Below, one piece after another: positions 53,855-63,590 of a stretch of DNA of 64,000 nt. Each line of letters opens with the position of its first letter. Position 1 is the first letter of the stretch. Made by a program: the position numbers and the translations under genes. Below the pieces are notes generated by a model. That model worked only from the letters and a program-made list of their open reading frames with translations. It made no database searches and was not told where the DNA came from. Source of the DNA: Sulfurovum sp. (lineage in GTDB: Bacteria; Campylobacterota; Campylobacteria; Campylobacterales; Sulfurovaceae); the NCBI GenBank assembly GCA_027049035.1, contig JALTVI010000107.1, positions 206,889 to 270,888 of the forward strand. The letters are read 5' to 3'.

Positions 53855-55036
53855 GTAACTTTTTCTGATCCAGAGATAGTACGTTGCCGTAAGCAGAAAA
53901 CCGATGCCGAGTGTTATGGTAATGCCCTGCAGTGAAAGCCCCCACTCATAGGCGTAGCCGATGAAGAGTGCGGTGGTGATGTTGGAGAGCATAAAGAACA
54001 TATCGTTGTAGGAGATGATACGACCCATATAGGCTTTGTCGGTCTCCTGCTGGAGCATCAGGTAGGTTTGTGACCAGAGTGTGGAGGTGAAGAAGCCAAC
54101 GCCAAAGAGGGCGATGAGCGAGAGGTAAAAGTTGTGCTGCACCATACTCCATACGATGATGGCGATCCCTTCGAGGATGAAGAAGTAGTGCAGGTTGCGG
54201 TTGTGAATCCAGCGGCCGATAAAAAAGGGACCGATCATCAGTGCGATGGCACGCACGGCGTTGATCCAGCCGATGGCGAGGGGCACGGCAATAAGTGTTT
54301 TGTATTCGTAGTCAGCCAGCAGTGTGACAAGCGCATCGAAGCTTGTCAGCCCCAGCGCGGCGTGCAGCAGGATGAGGTGTATCAGTTTTTGGCGCGACTT
54401 GAGATAGGCAAACCCGTCGAGGAACATCTGCCAGTGGGAGTGTGTCTGCTCAGGGAGGCTCAGTGCCAGCTTCAGTCCCATCAAAATAGTGAGCGCTATA
54501 GTGTAGAGGAGTGCATCGGTGATGAATGCGGCATGGTAGCCGAAATGGTAGGTGATGACACCGCCAACGGCCATACCGGATGCGTAGGTGAACGACCAGA
54601 TGATCGAGTGGATCTCGTTGGTATTTTTGAGCATCTCACCCTCGATGATCTTTGGAAAGAGTGTCATCTCCGCACTGAAGAGCATACTTGAAGCTGCCGA
54701 GCGTATGAAGATGAGTACCATCAGCAGCCAGACAAGCGAAAGCGAATCGATGAGCATAAAACCAAGGGTAGCGGCGATCTCTATTGCCAGCAGAGTAGCC
54801 ATCAGCCGTTTAAAGGGAATGCGGTCAACGGCTATGCCGATAACGGGGGCAAGTACCACCGCAGGCAGCATCGCCATGGCGGCAGTCATCGAAATGACAA
54901 GCGGCCCGGCATTCAGCTCGACAAGCAGGGAGAAGATGGCTACCTGAGAGAACCAGGTTCCAAAGTAGCTGATCAGCTGTATCAGCGAAAGGCGTGCGAC
55001 AACGGGGTGGCTGAGTGTTTTAATGTAGCGTGACAT
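53849..55036 (-). CDS. Major facilitator superfamily transporter
   Basis: The 395-residue protein has about 12 membrane helices. The N-terminal half carries IQLISYFGTWFSQVAIFSLL and GIAVDRIPFKRLM, the loop between helices 2 and 3. It resembles efflux-type MFS members (enterobactin exporter/macrolide-like), but substrate cannot be inferred. ATG 55036 overlaps the stop of the CinA-like gene, so the two minus-strand genes are co-transcribed. Confidence 0.85.
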   Translation of the reverse strand: MSRYIKTLSHPVVARLSLIQLISYFGTWFSQVAIFSLLVELNAGPLVISMTAAMAMLPAVVLAPVIGIAVDRIPFKRLMATLLAIEIAATLGFMLIDSLSLVWLLMVLIFIRSAASSMLFSAEMTLFPKIIEGEMLKNTNEIHSIIWSFTYASGMAVGGVITYHFGYHAAFITDALLYTIALTILMGLKLALSLPEQTHSHWQMFLDGFAYLKSRQKLIHLILLHAALGLTSFDALVTLLADYEYKTLIAVPLAIGWINAVRAIALMIGPFFIGRWIHNRNLHYFFILEGIAIIVWSMVQHNFYLSLIALFGVGFFTSTLWSQTYLMLQQETDKAYMGRIISYNDMFFMLSNITTALFIGYAYEWGLSLQGITITLGIGFLLTATYYLWIRKSYL

Positions 55037-55785
55037 CAGCTTTCGTCATTCAGCGTGTAGGGGATATGTTTACGCTCAAGCAGGGAAACGAACTTCCCAA
55101 ATGTCGCTTTTGCCAGCGCCTCATCTTTGGAAGCGACGGAGAGTGTCACGCTCCAGCCGTTGTCGTAGAGTTTGGGCAGTGAAGAGATCTCCACTTCCTT
55201 GGGAGCACTCTCCATCAGTTCTATGAAAAGATTCTCTTTGCATTCGGCTGTCAGTGTGAAGCGGTAGGTGGGTGCACCTTGGGGGATGATGGCCTCCAGT
55301 ATATGCTCCACCATCGGGTGGCTCATCTCCGGGAAGCCCGGCATAAAGAAGTAGCGCTCATCGAGATAGAATGCGGGCATTTGGTTTACCGGGTTTTCCA
55401 GCATTTTCGCTCCCTTGGGAAGCTGCGCCATCTTGATGGGGTGCGGGTAGGCCTCTTTACCGAGTCTCTCCTCTATGATCTTTTTGGCTTCGGGGTGTTC
55501 GTAGAGGTTCCCGTCACGCAGTGCGATGGCGGCACACTTTCGGGTATGGTCATCGGGCGTGGAGCCGATGCCGCCAAAACTGAAGAGCACAGGGTTGGGC
55601 TGGGATGCGATGAATTTGAGTGTCTGAACGATGAGTGCGGGGTCATCTGCGATGACGAACGAACCTGAGAGGGGGTGTCCCTTTTTGGCAAGGGCATCTG
55701 CAACGAAGGAAAAGTGCGCATCCTTACGTCGCTGGTTGAGTATTTCGGTACCGATAATAAGGGCAAAGAAGGTGGGTGTTTTCAT
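55036..55785 (-). CDS. CinA-type molybdopterin-binding domain protein
   Basis: The 249-residue protein contains the MoaB/Mog-like domain of CinA (ALIIGTEILNQRRKDAHFS, FSFGGIGSTPDDHTRKCAA) and a short alpha/beta tail, but lacks the C-terminal NMN deamidase (PncC) domain. Similar COG1058-only proteins exist in Campylobacterota. Its substrate is not known; nucleotide pyrophosphatase activity is possible by analogy to the COG1058 domain. It overlaps the MFS gene by one base. Confidence 0.8.
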   Translation of the reverse strand: MKTPTFFALIIGTEILNQRRKDAHFSFVADALAKKGHPLSGSFVIADDPALIVQTLKFIASQPNPVLFSFGGIGSTPDDHTRKCAAIALRDGNLYEHPEAKKIIEERLGKEAYPHPIKMAQLPKGAKMLENPVNQMPAFYLDERYFFMPGFPEMSHPMVEHILEAIIPQGAPTYRFTLTAECKENLFIELMESAPKEVEISSLPKLYDNGWSVTLSVASKDEALAKATFGKFVSLLERKHIPYTLNDES

Positions 55786-55802
55786 AACGGGTATTATAGC
55801 AG

Positions 55803-56657
55803 TTACAATGTTATCGAAAGATAGAAGTCCATATCGAAATGGCCGTCGTCGCTGAGGTGGTGGTTGGTGCGGTAGATGGCGTAGGGCGGTTTGGTTGTCG
55901 TCTCATAGCCGCTTTGGGGCAGCCAGGTGTGATAGACCCAGCGTATGAAGCGCAGCAGGTCTTCACGCTCCCCTTTGACTTCGAATTTGGCATAGACGCC
56001 GCCTGCGATCTTGAACTTGGGCAGATTCACCTCTGAATTTTTTGCATCCAGCGTGATAGCTGAGACATGCTGGCACGCATCGAGCCTGGTGATGGCGGGG
56101 TTGTCATGAAAGAGGGAAATGAGCGTATAGCTTTTGGGCTCGAGGGTGTAGATGAGTGTCTGCAGCTTCTGCCAGGAGTGTTTTATGTGTGGGCCGTAGC
56201 CGTTGTCGCGAAGGTAGAACGCATCGATGGGCTCCTGCTTGACGATCGCAGGCTCTGAGACAAGAAGCTTGCCGCTCTCCACGCTGCCGAGCAGTTTGTC
56301 GGAGTAGAGAAGAAAGCCGCCGTTTCGCCACGCCTTTGGGGTCATGCCAAAGCGTGCCTTGAATGCACGGATGAAAGAGGTTTGCGAACTGTATCCGCAG
56401 GCAGCGGCTATTTTACTGATGGTGGAGTGGCGATTGGTTATCAGCAGGTTGGAAGCTTTTTGGAGGCGTATCGACTTGATGCTCTCATAGATATTTCTGC
56501 CAAAGACCTTTTTGAAAACCTTGTGCAGGTAGACCCGGTCCATACCTAGTGAACGGGCTACTTCATCCATATTGATGTCTGTGTCTATATTGGTGTAGAT
56601 GTAGAACATCAGATCGTTCGCCACACGTATATTCTTCCAGTATGTCTCTCTTTTCAT
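55803..56657 (-). CDS. AraC-family regulator with GyrI-like effector domain
   Basis: The 284-residue protein has an N-terminal AraC double helix-turn-helix (MDEVARSLGMDRVYLHKVF, then ISKIAAACGYSSQTSFIRAF) and a C-terminal GyrI-like small-molecule-binding domain (LVSEPAIVKQEPIDAFYL...VYAKFEVKGE). This MarA/Rob-type order suggests sensing of an amphipathic compound. The adjacent MFS transporter is a plausible target. It is divergent from accC. Confidence 0.88.
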   Translation of the reverse strand: MKRETYWKNIRVANDLMFYIYTNIDTDINMDEVARSLGMDRVYLHKVFKKVFGRNIYESIKSIRLQKASNLLITNRHSTISKIAAACGYSSQTSFIRAFKARFGMTPKAWRNGGFLLYSDKLLGSVESGKLLVSEPAIVKQEPIDAFYLRDNGYGPHIKHSWQKLQTLIYTLEPKSYTLISLFHDNPAITRLDACQHVSAITLDAKNSEVNLPKFKIAGGVYAKFEVKGEREDLLRFIRWVYHTWLPQSGYETTTKPPYAIYRTNHHLSDDGHFDMDFYLSITL

Positions 56658-56750
56658 GAAAACAATTATAGCAACAAAAGTATATATTTATGACAAAAAA
56701 AGATAATTTTTAGTCTAAAAGGTGTGTAGAGTCGGAGTGCTACCAAAGGC

Positions 56751-56756
56751 TATAAT
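56751..56756 (+). promoter_or_regulatory. -10 element (TATAAT) of accC
   Basis: AAAGGCTATAATGGCACAAA lies 21 bases before the accC ATG. On the other strand the AT-rich 56665-56700 segment probably serves the AraC-type gene. Confidence 0.55.
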
Positions 56757-56776
56757 GGCACAAAAAAGGATATGCG

Positions 56777-58243
56777 ATGATAAAAACCGTAAAAAGAAAG
56801 ATAAATAAACTGCTCATAGCCAACCGTGGAGAGATCGCGTTACGTATCATCCGCGCCTGCAAAGAGCTTGGTATCACAAGTGTGGTGGTACACTCCGAAG
56901 CGGACAGAGAGGGTGTCTGGGTAAAGAAGGCTGACCAGACCATAGAGATGAAGGGACACCCGGTCCAGGTCTATCTTGACTATGAGAACATCATAGACCT
57001 TGCAAAGGCCAACCGCTGCGATGCAATTCATCCGGGGTACGGGTTCCTCTCCGAGAGTGCCGAGTTTGCAAGAGCCTGTGAGAAGCGAGGTATCATCTTT
57101 GTAGGTCCAAGCCCGGAGCACATCGCCCTCTTTGGGGACAAGATCGCCTCCAAGGAGAAGATGAAAGAGATCGGTGTACCGGTTATTGAAGGGACGGCTG
57201 CGCCGGTACATAATGTGGATGAAGCACGGCAAATTGCCGAAGAGATCGGCTATCCGGTCATCATCAAGGCGGCATTTGGCGGCGGCGGGCGTGGTATGCG
57301 TATCGTCGAGGAAGCCAAAGGCTTTGGCGCTGCCTTTGAGGCGGCAAGGTCTGAAGCGGAGAAGTATTTCGGAAACGGTGACCTCTTTGTCGAGAAGTTC
57401 ATCAAGAATCCGCGCCATATCGAAGTGCAGATCATTGCGGACAAATACGGCAACGTCGTCCACCTTGGCGAGCGTGACTGCTCCATTCAAAGACGCCACC
57501 AGAAGGTCATAGAGATCTCTCCCTCACCGCGGCTGAACGCTGCGACACGAAAGGAGCTCTACCGCATCGCCCAAAAGGCGATCTACCGCCTGGGTTATGA
57601 GAGTGTAGGAACGCTGGAGTTTCTTGTCGATGAGGAGGATAACATCTACTTCATCGAGATGAATACGCGTATCCAGGTGGAGCACCCCGTTACCGAGATA
57701 ACTACCGGTGTGGACCTCATACAGCGTATGATCCAGATCGCCGAGGGAGACAAGCTTCATTTCTTGCAGGAGGAGATCCAGTTCAGGGGGTATGCTATCG
57801 AGTTTCGTATCAACGCAGAAGATCCGCAAAAGGAGTTCATGCCCTCCTTTGGTACCATAGGAGAGTACCTGACTCCGGGAGGTCCGGGTGTGAGGCTTGA
57901 CAGCGGTATCTACGGCGGATACACAATCCCGCCGCATTACGATTCGATGATCGCCAAGCTGATCGTCTGGGCACTGGATTGGGAGGGTGTCATCCACAAG
58001 GCACAAAGAGCACTTGATGAGTACTACATTGAAGGTATCAAAACCAACTTGCCGCTGCACCGCGCCATTGTCGAAGATGAAGACTTTAAAGAAGGCAGGT
58101 TCACCACAGCCTTTCTGGACAGGTTTGCCGACGAGTTCGCATTGTTGAGTACCATCGCGCCGACAGACGGAGATGATACTACTTCGTTCGTGTCACGCCT
58201 GATACAGAAAGGATTGATGACGATAAAGGGGGATATGCTGTAG
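56777..58243 (+). CDS. accC: Biotin carboxylase (acetyl-CoA carboxylase subunit)
   Basis: AccC carboxylates the biotin of AccB with bicarbonate and ATP. The 488-residue ATP-grasp protein has ANRGEIALRIIRACKELGI, the Gly-rich loop AFGGGGRGMR, GERDCSIQRRHQK, EMNTRIQVEHPVTE and the catalytic Arg region FRINAEDPQ. It is about 35 residues longer than E. coli AccC at both ends. AccB is not adjacent, so use by another biotin carboxylase system (such as 2-oxoglutarate or pyruvate carboxylase) cannot be excluded. BirA is encoded at 12969. Confidence 0.9.
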   Translation: MIKTVKRKINKLLIANRGEIALRIIRACKELGITSVVVHSEADREGVWVKKADQTIEMKGHPVQVYLDYENIIDLAKANRCDAIHPGYGFLSESAEFARACEKRGIIFVGPSPEHIALFGDKIASKEKMKEIGVPVIEGTAAPVHNVDEARQIAEEIGYPVIIKAAFGGGGRGMRIVEEAKGFGAAFEAARSEAEKYFGNGDLFVEKFIKNPRHIEVQIIADKYGNVVHLGERDCSIQRRHQKVIEISPSPRLNAATRKELYRIAQKAIYRLGYESVGTLEFLVDEEDNIYFIEMNTRIQVEHPVTEITTGVDLIQRMIQIAEGDKLHFLQEEIQFRGYAIEFRINAEDPQKEFMPSFGTIGEYLTPGGPGVRLDSGIYGGYTIPPHYDSMIAKLIVWALDWEGVIHKAQRALDEYYIEGIKTNLPLHRAIVEDEDFKEGRFTTAFLDRFADEFALLSTIAPTDGDDTTSFVSRLIQKGLMTIKGDML

Positions 58244-58264
58244 TGAAGAGGGCAGGCTTGGGGC

Positions 58265-60121
58265 CTACTCTTCGATGTAGTTTTTGAGTTTTCTTCCCAC
58301 TTTGGGGTGCTTGAGCTTTTTGATCGCACTGCTTTCGATCTGGCGGACACGCTCACGGGTAACGTTGAGCTCCTTGCCGATCTCTTCGAGGGTTCTGTCA
58401 CTCTCATCCTCAAGGAGTCCGAAGCGCATACGGATGACTGCTTTCTCTCTCTCGTTGAGCTGGTCAAGGACTTCGTCTATCTGGTTGTTGAGGTCGTCCT
58501 TGAGGACCACTTCGGTCGGGCTGAGGGTCGTTTTGTCTTCAATGAAATCACCGAATCTTCCGTCATCCTCATCCCCCACAGGTGTCTCAAGAGAGACCGG
58601 CTCTTTGGTAATCTTGATGACATTCTTGACCTTGTCCACAGAGAGTCCCACCTCTTTTGCGATGGTCTCAAGATCGGGCTCTTTGCCGGTCTCCTGCAGG
58701 TGCTTACGGATGATCTTGTTGATACGGTTGATCGTCTCGATCATATGGATCGGGATACGGATGGTTCTTGCCTGGTCTGCGATGGCACGGCTGATCGCTT
58801 GGCGGATCCACCAAGTCGCGTAGGTGGAGAACTTGTATCCCTTTTCATACTCGAACTTGTCGACCGCTTTCATCAGGCCGATGTTGCCCTCCTGGATGAG
58901 GTCCAGAAACGGCAGACCGCGGTTGGTGTAGCGCTTGGCGATGGAGACGACCAGACGCAGGTTGGACTTTGCCATACGCGTCTTTGCCTTTTCGCTTTTT
59001 GCCTTACCCTGGCGGATCTGGTTGAGGATCTCCTGAAGCTTCTCTTCGCTTAGGTCGAAGCCGCCTTTACTCGCTTCGCGGGTTTCAAAGAGCTTTTTGA
59101 TCTCCACATAGGTGCTCACCATTGTCGTCTCAGGTACGGCGTCGATGATATCCTCTTTGTCCATATTGATGATGTTGTCGAGGATCTTCTGGTGGTTTTC
59201 GCGCAGCTGGTCATTGAAGAGCGGCAGTTTGTACTCCAGGCGTTTGAGCTCCTTTTCGAAACTGTCATCGCTCTTGAGTGCAGTCTCCATAGCTTTTACC
59301 AGTTCGTTGATAAGTTTGGAGGTCGGCCCAAGGTCAAGCAGGGCAGCTTTGAGCTGCTCTTTTTTGTACGCGATCTTGAGGCGCTCATGGATCACTTTGA
59401 CAGGGTCTGTCTCGTTCTTGATCACTTCATCGAGCCCCTCGCGCGCTTTCATCCACTCTTTCTTGGCTTTTTCGAGACGTTTGAAGCTCTCTACAACCTG
59501 CTTGACACGTTTGTCGTTCTTGGGTGTTTTGCTCTCTTCCGTATCGCCCTCGGTCTCTTCTGCATCCTCTTTGTCGTCAGAGTCGCCCTTTTCATCCTCA
59601 AAGCTCTTGAAGAGCTCCTTGACGCGTCTTTCACGGTTGAGCAGCGGCTCTTTGTAGTTGAGAATGTAGTCGATGAGGTAGGGGACCGAACAGATCGCGT
59701 CGATGATGATCTCTTCACCCTCTTCGATCTGCTTGGAGAGTTCAACCTCCTCTTCCTTAGTCAGCAGCGGGATCTTACCCATTTCACGCAGGTACATACG
59801 TACCGGTGAGTCCGACCTGCTCCACTCGAGCAGCTCTTTTTCCTTGTTGAGGTCGAATTCATCCTCGATTTCACCGTCGGCTGCACGCTTGCGAGCCTCT
59901 TCGCGGCGTTTGCTCTCTTTATCGGTCAGGTGTTTGGCATATTCGGAAGCAGAGATGATCTGCACTTTGTTGTCTTCGGAGAGTTTGTGGATTTTTTTTG
60001 CCTGCGCCAGTGTGGGAGCCTTGTTGAACTCCTTGGCGATGTTTTCGAAGGTGACCACATCACCTTTCTTCTTGGATTTGAATAACGCTTCGATATTCTT
60101 CATAGTGTCTTTTGCTGCCAT
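58265..60121 (-). CDS. rpoD: Primary sigma factor RpoD
   Basis: The 618-residue product starts at ATG 60121; a longer open frame upstream runs into the leuD promoter and is not used. Region 1.1-like segment, region 1.2 ([19 protein letters not shown]), an acidic insert near 165-190, region 2 ([34 protein letters not shown]), region 3 and region 4 ([31 protein letters not shown]) are all present. It is divergent from leuD. Confidence 0.96.
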   Translation of the reverse strand: MAAKDTMKNIEALFKSKKKGDVVTFENIAKEFNKAPTLAQAKKIHKLSEDNKVQIISASEYAKHLTDKESKRREEARKRAADGEIEDEFDLNKEKELLEWSRSDSPVRMYLREMGKIPLLTKEEEVELSKQIEEGEEIIIDAICSVPYLIDYILNYKEPLLNRERRVKELFKSFEDEKGDSDDKEDAEETEGDTEESKTPKNDKRVKQVVESFKRLEKAKKEWMKAREGLDEVIKNETDPVKVIHERLKIAYKKEQLKAALLDLGPTSKLINELVKAMETALKSDDSFEKELKRLEYKLPLFNDQLRENHQKILDNIINMDKEDIIDAVPETTMVSTYVEIKKLFETREASKGGFDLSEEKLQEILNQIRQGKAKSEKAKTRMAKSNLRLVVSIAKRYTNRGLPFLDLIQEGNIGLMKAVDKFEYEKGYKFSTYATWWIRQAISRAIADQARTIRIPIHMIETINRINKIIRKHLQETGKEPDLETIAKEVGLSVDKVKNVIKITKEPVSLETPVGDEDDGRFGDFIEDKTTLSPTEVVLKDDLNNQIDEVLDQLNEREKAVIRMRFGLLEDESDRTLEEIGKELNVTRERVRQIESSAIKKLKHPKVGRKLKNYIEE

Positions 60122-60231
60122 TGAAACCCTTTTGATATGTGAGAGAAATCTCTTAAGATATGATAAAGGTGGATTATACCGAAATTTTCTTTGTTTTGGC
60201 GGTCCAATTTGGCAATTTTCGATTTTTTGGC

Positions 60232-60237
60232 TATAAT
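60232..60237 (+). promoter_or_regulatory. -10 element of leuD-leuB
   Basis: TTGGCTATAATCGCGAAAAT lies 50 bases before the leuD TTG, in the 160-base spacer divergent from rpoD, and matches the pyrH promoter. Confidence 0.6.
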
Positions 60238-60281
60238 CGCGAAAATTTTTCCGGTCCAAGCCGGAGCGTAAAGGATCTACT

Positions 60282-60779
60282 TTGCAAGGAAAAGTCTGGA
60301 AATTCGGTGACAATATCGATACCGACCTCATTATTGCCGCGCGCTACCTGAACACAAGCGAGCCGGCTGAATTGGCCAAGCACGTTATGGAAGATGCCGA
60401 CCCTGAGTTCGTCTCCAAAATGAAAGAGGGCGATATCATCGTAGCAGGCGAGAACTTCGGCTGCGGTTCAAGCCGTGAGCACGCACCGATAGCGCTGAAA
60501 GCTGCGGGCATCAATGCCGTTATCGCACCTTCGTTCGCGCGTATCTTCTACCGCAACGCGTTCAATATGGGGCTTCCCATTTTCGAGCTCAAAGAGGCTG
60601 ACGAGATCAACGAGGGCGATACCGTGCGTATCGATATGGATAACGGCGAGATCATCAACGTCACACAGTCTAAAACTTACATGTTCACACCGATTCCTGA
60701 ATTTATGCAGGAGCTGGTCGATGCGGGCGGGCTGATCAACTTCGCCAAAAAAGAGATTGCACAAGGAGCAGCGAAATGA
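60282..60779 (+). CDS. leuD: 3-isopropylmalate dehydratase small subunit
   Basis: LeuD with LeuC isomerises isopropylmalate in leucine synthesis. The 165-residue protein has [17 protein letters not shown] and the [17 protein letters not shown] motif, then [22 protein letters not shown] start follows AAGGATC. leuC is not adjacent. The stop overlaps leuB (ATGA). Confidence 0.95.
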   Translation: MQGKVWKFGDNIDTDLIIAARYLNTSEPAELAKHVMEDADPEFVSKMKEGDIIVAGENFGCGSSREHAPIALKAAGINAVIAPSFARIFYRNAFNMGLPIFELKEADEINEGDTVRIDMDNGEIINVTQSKTYMFTPIPEFMQELVDAGGLINFAKKEIAQGAAK

Positions 60780-61849
60780 GTACAAGAAACTATAAGATAG
60801 GCGTCATCAAGGGTGACGGTATCGGGCCGGAGATTGTCGATGAGGCACTGAAAGTACTCGATGCCGTCTCCGTAGCACAGGGCTTCAACCTCAAGTATGA
60901 AGAGTTTCTGCTCGGCGGTGCGGCGATCGATGCCACCGGTGTACCGCTCCCTGAAGAGACTATTCAGGGAGTCAAGAAGTGCGATGCCGTACTCTTTGGT
61001 GCCATTGGCGGACCGAAGTGGGACAACCTGGAGCGTCACCTCAGACCCGAAACGGGACTGCTTGGCCTGCGCAAGGAGATGGGAACCTTTGCCAATCTCA
61101 GACCTGCAACGGTCTATGACGAGCTTGTCAACGCTTCCAGTCTGAAGCCTGCGGTCATTCAGGGTGTGGATATTATGGTCGTGCGTGAGCTTACCGGAGG
61201 TATCTACTTTGGTCAGCCGCGCGAGCTGCAGGAGGACAAAGCGTACAATACGATGGTCTATACCCGTGAAGAGGTCAGACGTATCGCCGTTGTCGCTTTT
61301 GATATTGCGATGAAGCGCGACAAGCGTGTCTGCTCTGTCGACAAGGCGAACGTCCTTGAGGTCAGCCAGTTCTGGCGCGAGATTGTTGAAGAAGTCGCCA
61401 AAGACTACCCCGAGGTGGAACTCAGCCATATGTACGTCGACAATGCTGCGATGCAGCTTATCCGAGACCCTAAGCAGTTCGATGTCATTCTGACCGGAAA
61501 CATCTTTGGAGACATCCTCTCTGACGCGGCAAGTATGCTCAGCGGCTCCATTGGGCTGCTGCCAAGTGCGAGCACTGGAAAAGGCGTGGGACTCTTCGAA
61601 CCGATTCACGGCTCCGCACCAGACATTGCAGGACAGGGGATTGCAAACCCCATCGCGACCATTGCAAGTGCGAGCATGATGCTGCGCTACGCGCTCGATG
61701 AGCAGGAGGCGGCCGACAGGATCGATGAAGCGATCAAAAAAGCGCTTGCCGAGGGGTACAGAACCGGTGATATTGGCGATTTCGATGCCAAAGAGATTGT
61801 CAGCTGTGCGGAGATGGGTGATATTATCGCCAACTACGCGAGTAGATAA
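60776..61849 (+). CDS. leuB: 3-isopropylmalate dehydrogenase
   Basis: LeuB oxidatively decarboxylates isopropylmalate using NAD. The 357-residue protein has [32 protein letters not shown], the Asp cluster in [19 protein letters not shown] and [18 protein letters not shown]. Motifs and length are standard. Confidence 0.97.
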   Translation: MSTRNYKIGVIKGDGIGPEIVDEALKVLDAVSVAQGFNLKYEEFLLGGAAIDATGVPLPEETIQGVKKCDAVLFGAIGGPKWDNLERHLRPETGLLGLRKEMGTFANLRPATVYDELVNASSLKPAVIQGVDIMVVRELTGGIYFGQPRELQEDKAYNTMVYTREEVRRIAVVAFDIAMKRDKRVCSVDKANVLEVSQFWREIVEEVAKDYPEVELSHMYVDNAAMQLIRDPKQFDVILTGNIFGDILSDAASMLSGSIGLLPSASTGKGVGLFEPIHGSAPDIAGQGIANPIATIASASMMLRYALDEQEAADRIDEAIKKALAEGYRTGDIGDFDAKEIVSCAEMGDIIANYASR

Positions 61850-61853
61850 AAAG

Positions 61854-61881
61854 AATTAAAAATTAAAAATTAGAAATTAAA
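61854..61881 (+). repeat. Heptamer tandem repeat (AATTAAA)4
   Basis: Four adjacent 7-base units, three exact AATTAAA and one AATTAGA, begin four bases after the leuB stop codon. Confidence 0.75.
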
Positions 61882-61891
61882 AGTTTCGGTG

Positions 61892-61919
61892 GGCTTTTCT
61901 GATCGAAAAGCCTTTTTTT
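61892..61919 (+). terminator. Rho-independent terminator after leuB
   Basis: GGCTTTTC and GAAAAGCC form an 8-bp stem with a TGATC loop, followed by seven T. Confidence 0.92.
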
Positions 61920-61936
61920 AAGGGTAGGGAGCTTGA

Positions 61937-62773
61937 ATGGAAACCAAAGCGCGTGTGTTGATCGACTGTCATGATGCCAAGGGGCTGGTATATAAGATTT
62001 CGAAGGTCTTTTACGACCGTGATCTCAATATCGACTCCAACCGTGAATTTGTCGATAAGGAAAAAGAGAAATTCTTTATGCGCACCGTAGTGACGGGTAC
62101 GTTCGAGATCGAAGAGCTCGATGCCGCGCTGAGGGAAGTCGCTCCCGATGATGCGCACATCCGTGTGGTTGCACCCAAAAAGAAGAAGATCGTCATTCTT
62201 GCGACCAAAGAGTCTCACGCACTGGGAGACATCCTTATTCGTTACGCGGCAGGTGAACTGGGGGCGGACATCGAGTGTGTCATCGCCAACCACGAAACGC
62301 TGCGTGATCTTGTAGAGCGTTTTGACATCCCTTTCATTCATATTTCGGCAGAAGGCTTGAGCAGAGAAGAACACGAAGCCAGGGTGATGGCGGAGATCGA
62401 CAAGCATACTTTCGACTACATCGTGCTTGCCAAGTATATGCGCATTCTAACCCCCTCTTTTGTCGCTGCCTATCCTGAAAAGATCATCAATATTCACCAC
62501 TCTTTCCTGCCTGCATTCATCGGTGCCAACCCCTACAAGCAGGCATACGAGCGTGGGGTGAAGATTATCGGTGCGACGGCACACTTCGTAACCGACGATC
62601 TGGATGAGGGGCCGATCATCGCACAGGATGTCATCCCCGTCAACCACCGTTTCGACTGGAAAGAGATGCAGCGTGCAGGGCGCGATGTAGAGAAGGTCGT
62701 ACTTTCACGCGCACTCAACCTCGTGCTCAATGACCGGGTATTTGTCAACGGCAATAAAACGATCGTCTTTTAA
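61937..62773 (+). CDS. purU: Formyltetrahydrofolate deformylase
   Basis: PurU releases formate from 10-formyltetrahydrofolate. The 278-residue protein has an N-terminal ACT domain (RVLIDCHDAKGLVYKISKVF) and a formyltransferase-like domain with the catalytic IINIHHSFLPAFIGANPY, then GATAHFVTDDLDEGPI. It starts 17 bases after the leuB terminator, so it has a promoter within that hairpin region or relies on leak-through. Confidence 0.95.
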   Translation: METKARVLIDCHDAKGLVYKISKVFYDRDLNIDSNREFVDKEKEKFFMRTVVTGTFEIEELDAALREVAPDDAHIRVVAPKKKKIVILATKESHALGDILIRYAAGELGADIECVIANHETLRDLVERFDIPFIHISAEGLSREEHEARVMAEIDKHTFDYIVLAKYMRILTPSFVAAYPEKIINIHHSFLPAFIGANPYKQAYERGVKIIGATAHFVTDDLDEGPIIAQDVIPVNHRFDWKEMQRAGRDVEKVVLSRALNLVLNDRVFVNGNKTIVF

Positions 62774-62800
62774 ATGAGGAATGAGGAATGAGGAATGAGA
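62774..62800 (+). repeat. Heptamer tandem repeat (ATGAGGA)3
   Basis: Three exact ATGAGGA units and a partial copy begin at the base after the purU stop codon. Confidence 0.8.
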
Positions 62801-62814
62801 AACCGATAAGAACA

Positions 62815-62836
62815 GTAGGGTGCGTAATCACGCACC
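62815..62836. repeat. Single REP-like palindrome
   Basis: GTAG then GGTGCGT-AATC-ACGCACC. The same GTAG-linked 7-bp hairpin is present as an inverted pair at 37858-37929. Confidence 0.75.
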
Positions 62837-62868
62837 AAAATCAGCGTTCACTGTGATATGGATTAGAA

Positions 62869-63366
62869 ATGTTCAATATAGTGTTGGTAGAACCGCAGAT
62901 TCCGCAGAATACGGGGACGATTGGGCGGCTCTGTGTCAACCTCGGTGCAACGCTGCACCTGGTCAAACCGCTTGGGTTCGACATTGACGACAAGGCGGTC
63001 AAGCGTGCGGGACTGGATTACTGGAAGCAGCTTGACCTTGTGGTGTGGGAGTCGTTTGAAGAATTCCTTGCTGCACACCCTATTGATAGCCGTACCCATA
63101 TGGCGACAACGAAAACGGATAACCTCTACTTCGATACCCGTTTCCAAAAGGGTGATTACATCCTCTTTGGTTCGGAGACCAAAGGGATCGATGAGCGCGT
63201 ACTTTTGGAGCATCCGCAGAAGTGCATTACCATTCCGATGGGTGGCAAGGGACGCAGCCTCAATCTTGGTGTGAGTGTCGGTATCGTCACCTACGAAGCG
63301 TTGCGTCAGAATTACGAAGGATTTGAAAAGATCACGATTGCCAACAGTTTGAAGGAGAGCATATGA
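62869..63366 (+). CDS. trmL: tRNA (cytidine/uridine-34 2'-O)-methyltransferase TrmL
   Basis: TrmL methylates the ribose at the wobble position of leucine tRNAs. The 165-residue SPOUT protein has EPQIPQNTGTIGRLCVNLGA, the FGSETKGIDE loop and IPMGGKGRSLNLGVSVGIV, the knotted SAM-binding end. It is normal in length. Its TGA overlaps the start of the next small gene (ATGA). Confidence 0.93.
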   Translation: MFNIVLVEPQIPQNTGTIGRLCVNLGATLHLVKPLGFDIDDKAVKRAGLDYWKQLDLVVWESFEEFLAAHPIDSRTHMATTKTDNLYFDTRFQKGDYILFGSETKGIDERVLLEHPQKCITIPMGGKGRSLNLGVSVGIVTYEALRQNYEGFEKITIANSLKESI

Positions 63367-63494
63367 GTTTTGGAGATATTGTCTATATTGTTGCGATGGT
63401 TCTCTTTGCCTGGATGACCTTTGCGATCGTGCGCAACAACTTTCGTTCAAAGTTCGATGATGAGGGGAACCGAAAAGACCTTGATGAGGAGTAG
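63363..63494 (+). CDS. 43-residue single-pass membrane protein
   Basis: The reading frame starts at ATG 63363, overlapping the trmL stop (ATATGA), and reads MSFGDIVYIVAMVLFAWMTF followed by AIVRNNFRSKFDDEGNRKDL. It has one membrane helix and a charged cytosolic tail. The tight coupling to trmL and the clean amphipathic composition argue for a real gene. No family is known to me. Confidence 0.65.
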   Translation: MSFGDIVYIVAMVLFAWMTFAIVRNNFRSKFDDEGNRKDLDEE

Positions 63495-63590
63495 CACGCT
63501 TGTGTTACATGAGACTGCCTGCCGCCTAACCCCCTATTTACCAACTTTTAGATAAAATTAATGCCATTATTATCTACGAGGATGACCCTG

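Noticed and set aside
60122-60331. Longer RpoD N-terminus
   Set aside because: The extra 70 codons cover the leuD promoter and have no sigma-factor features; ATG 60121 gives a normal start.
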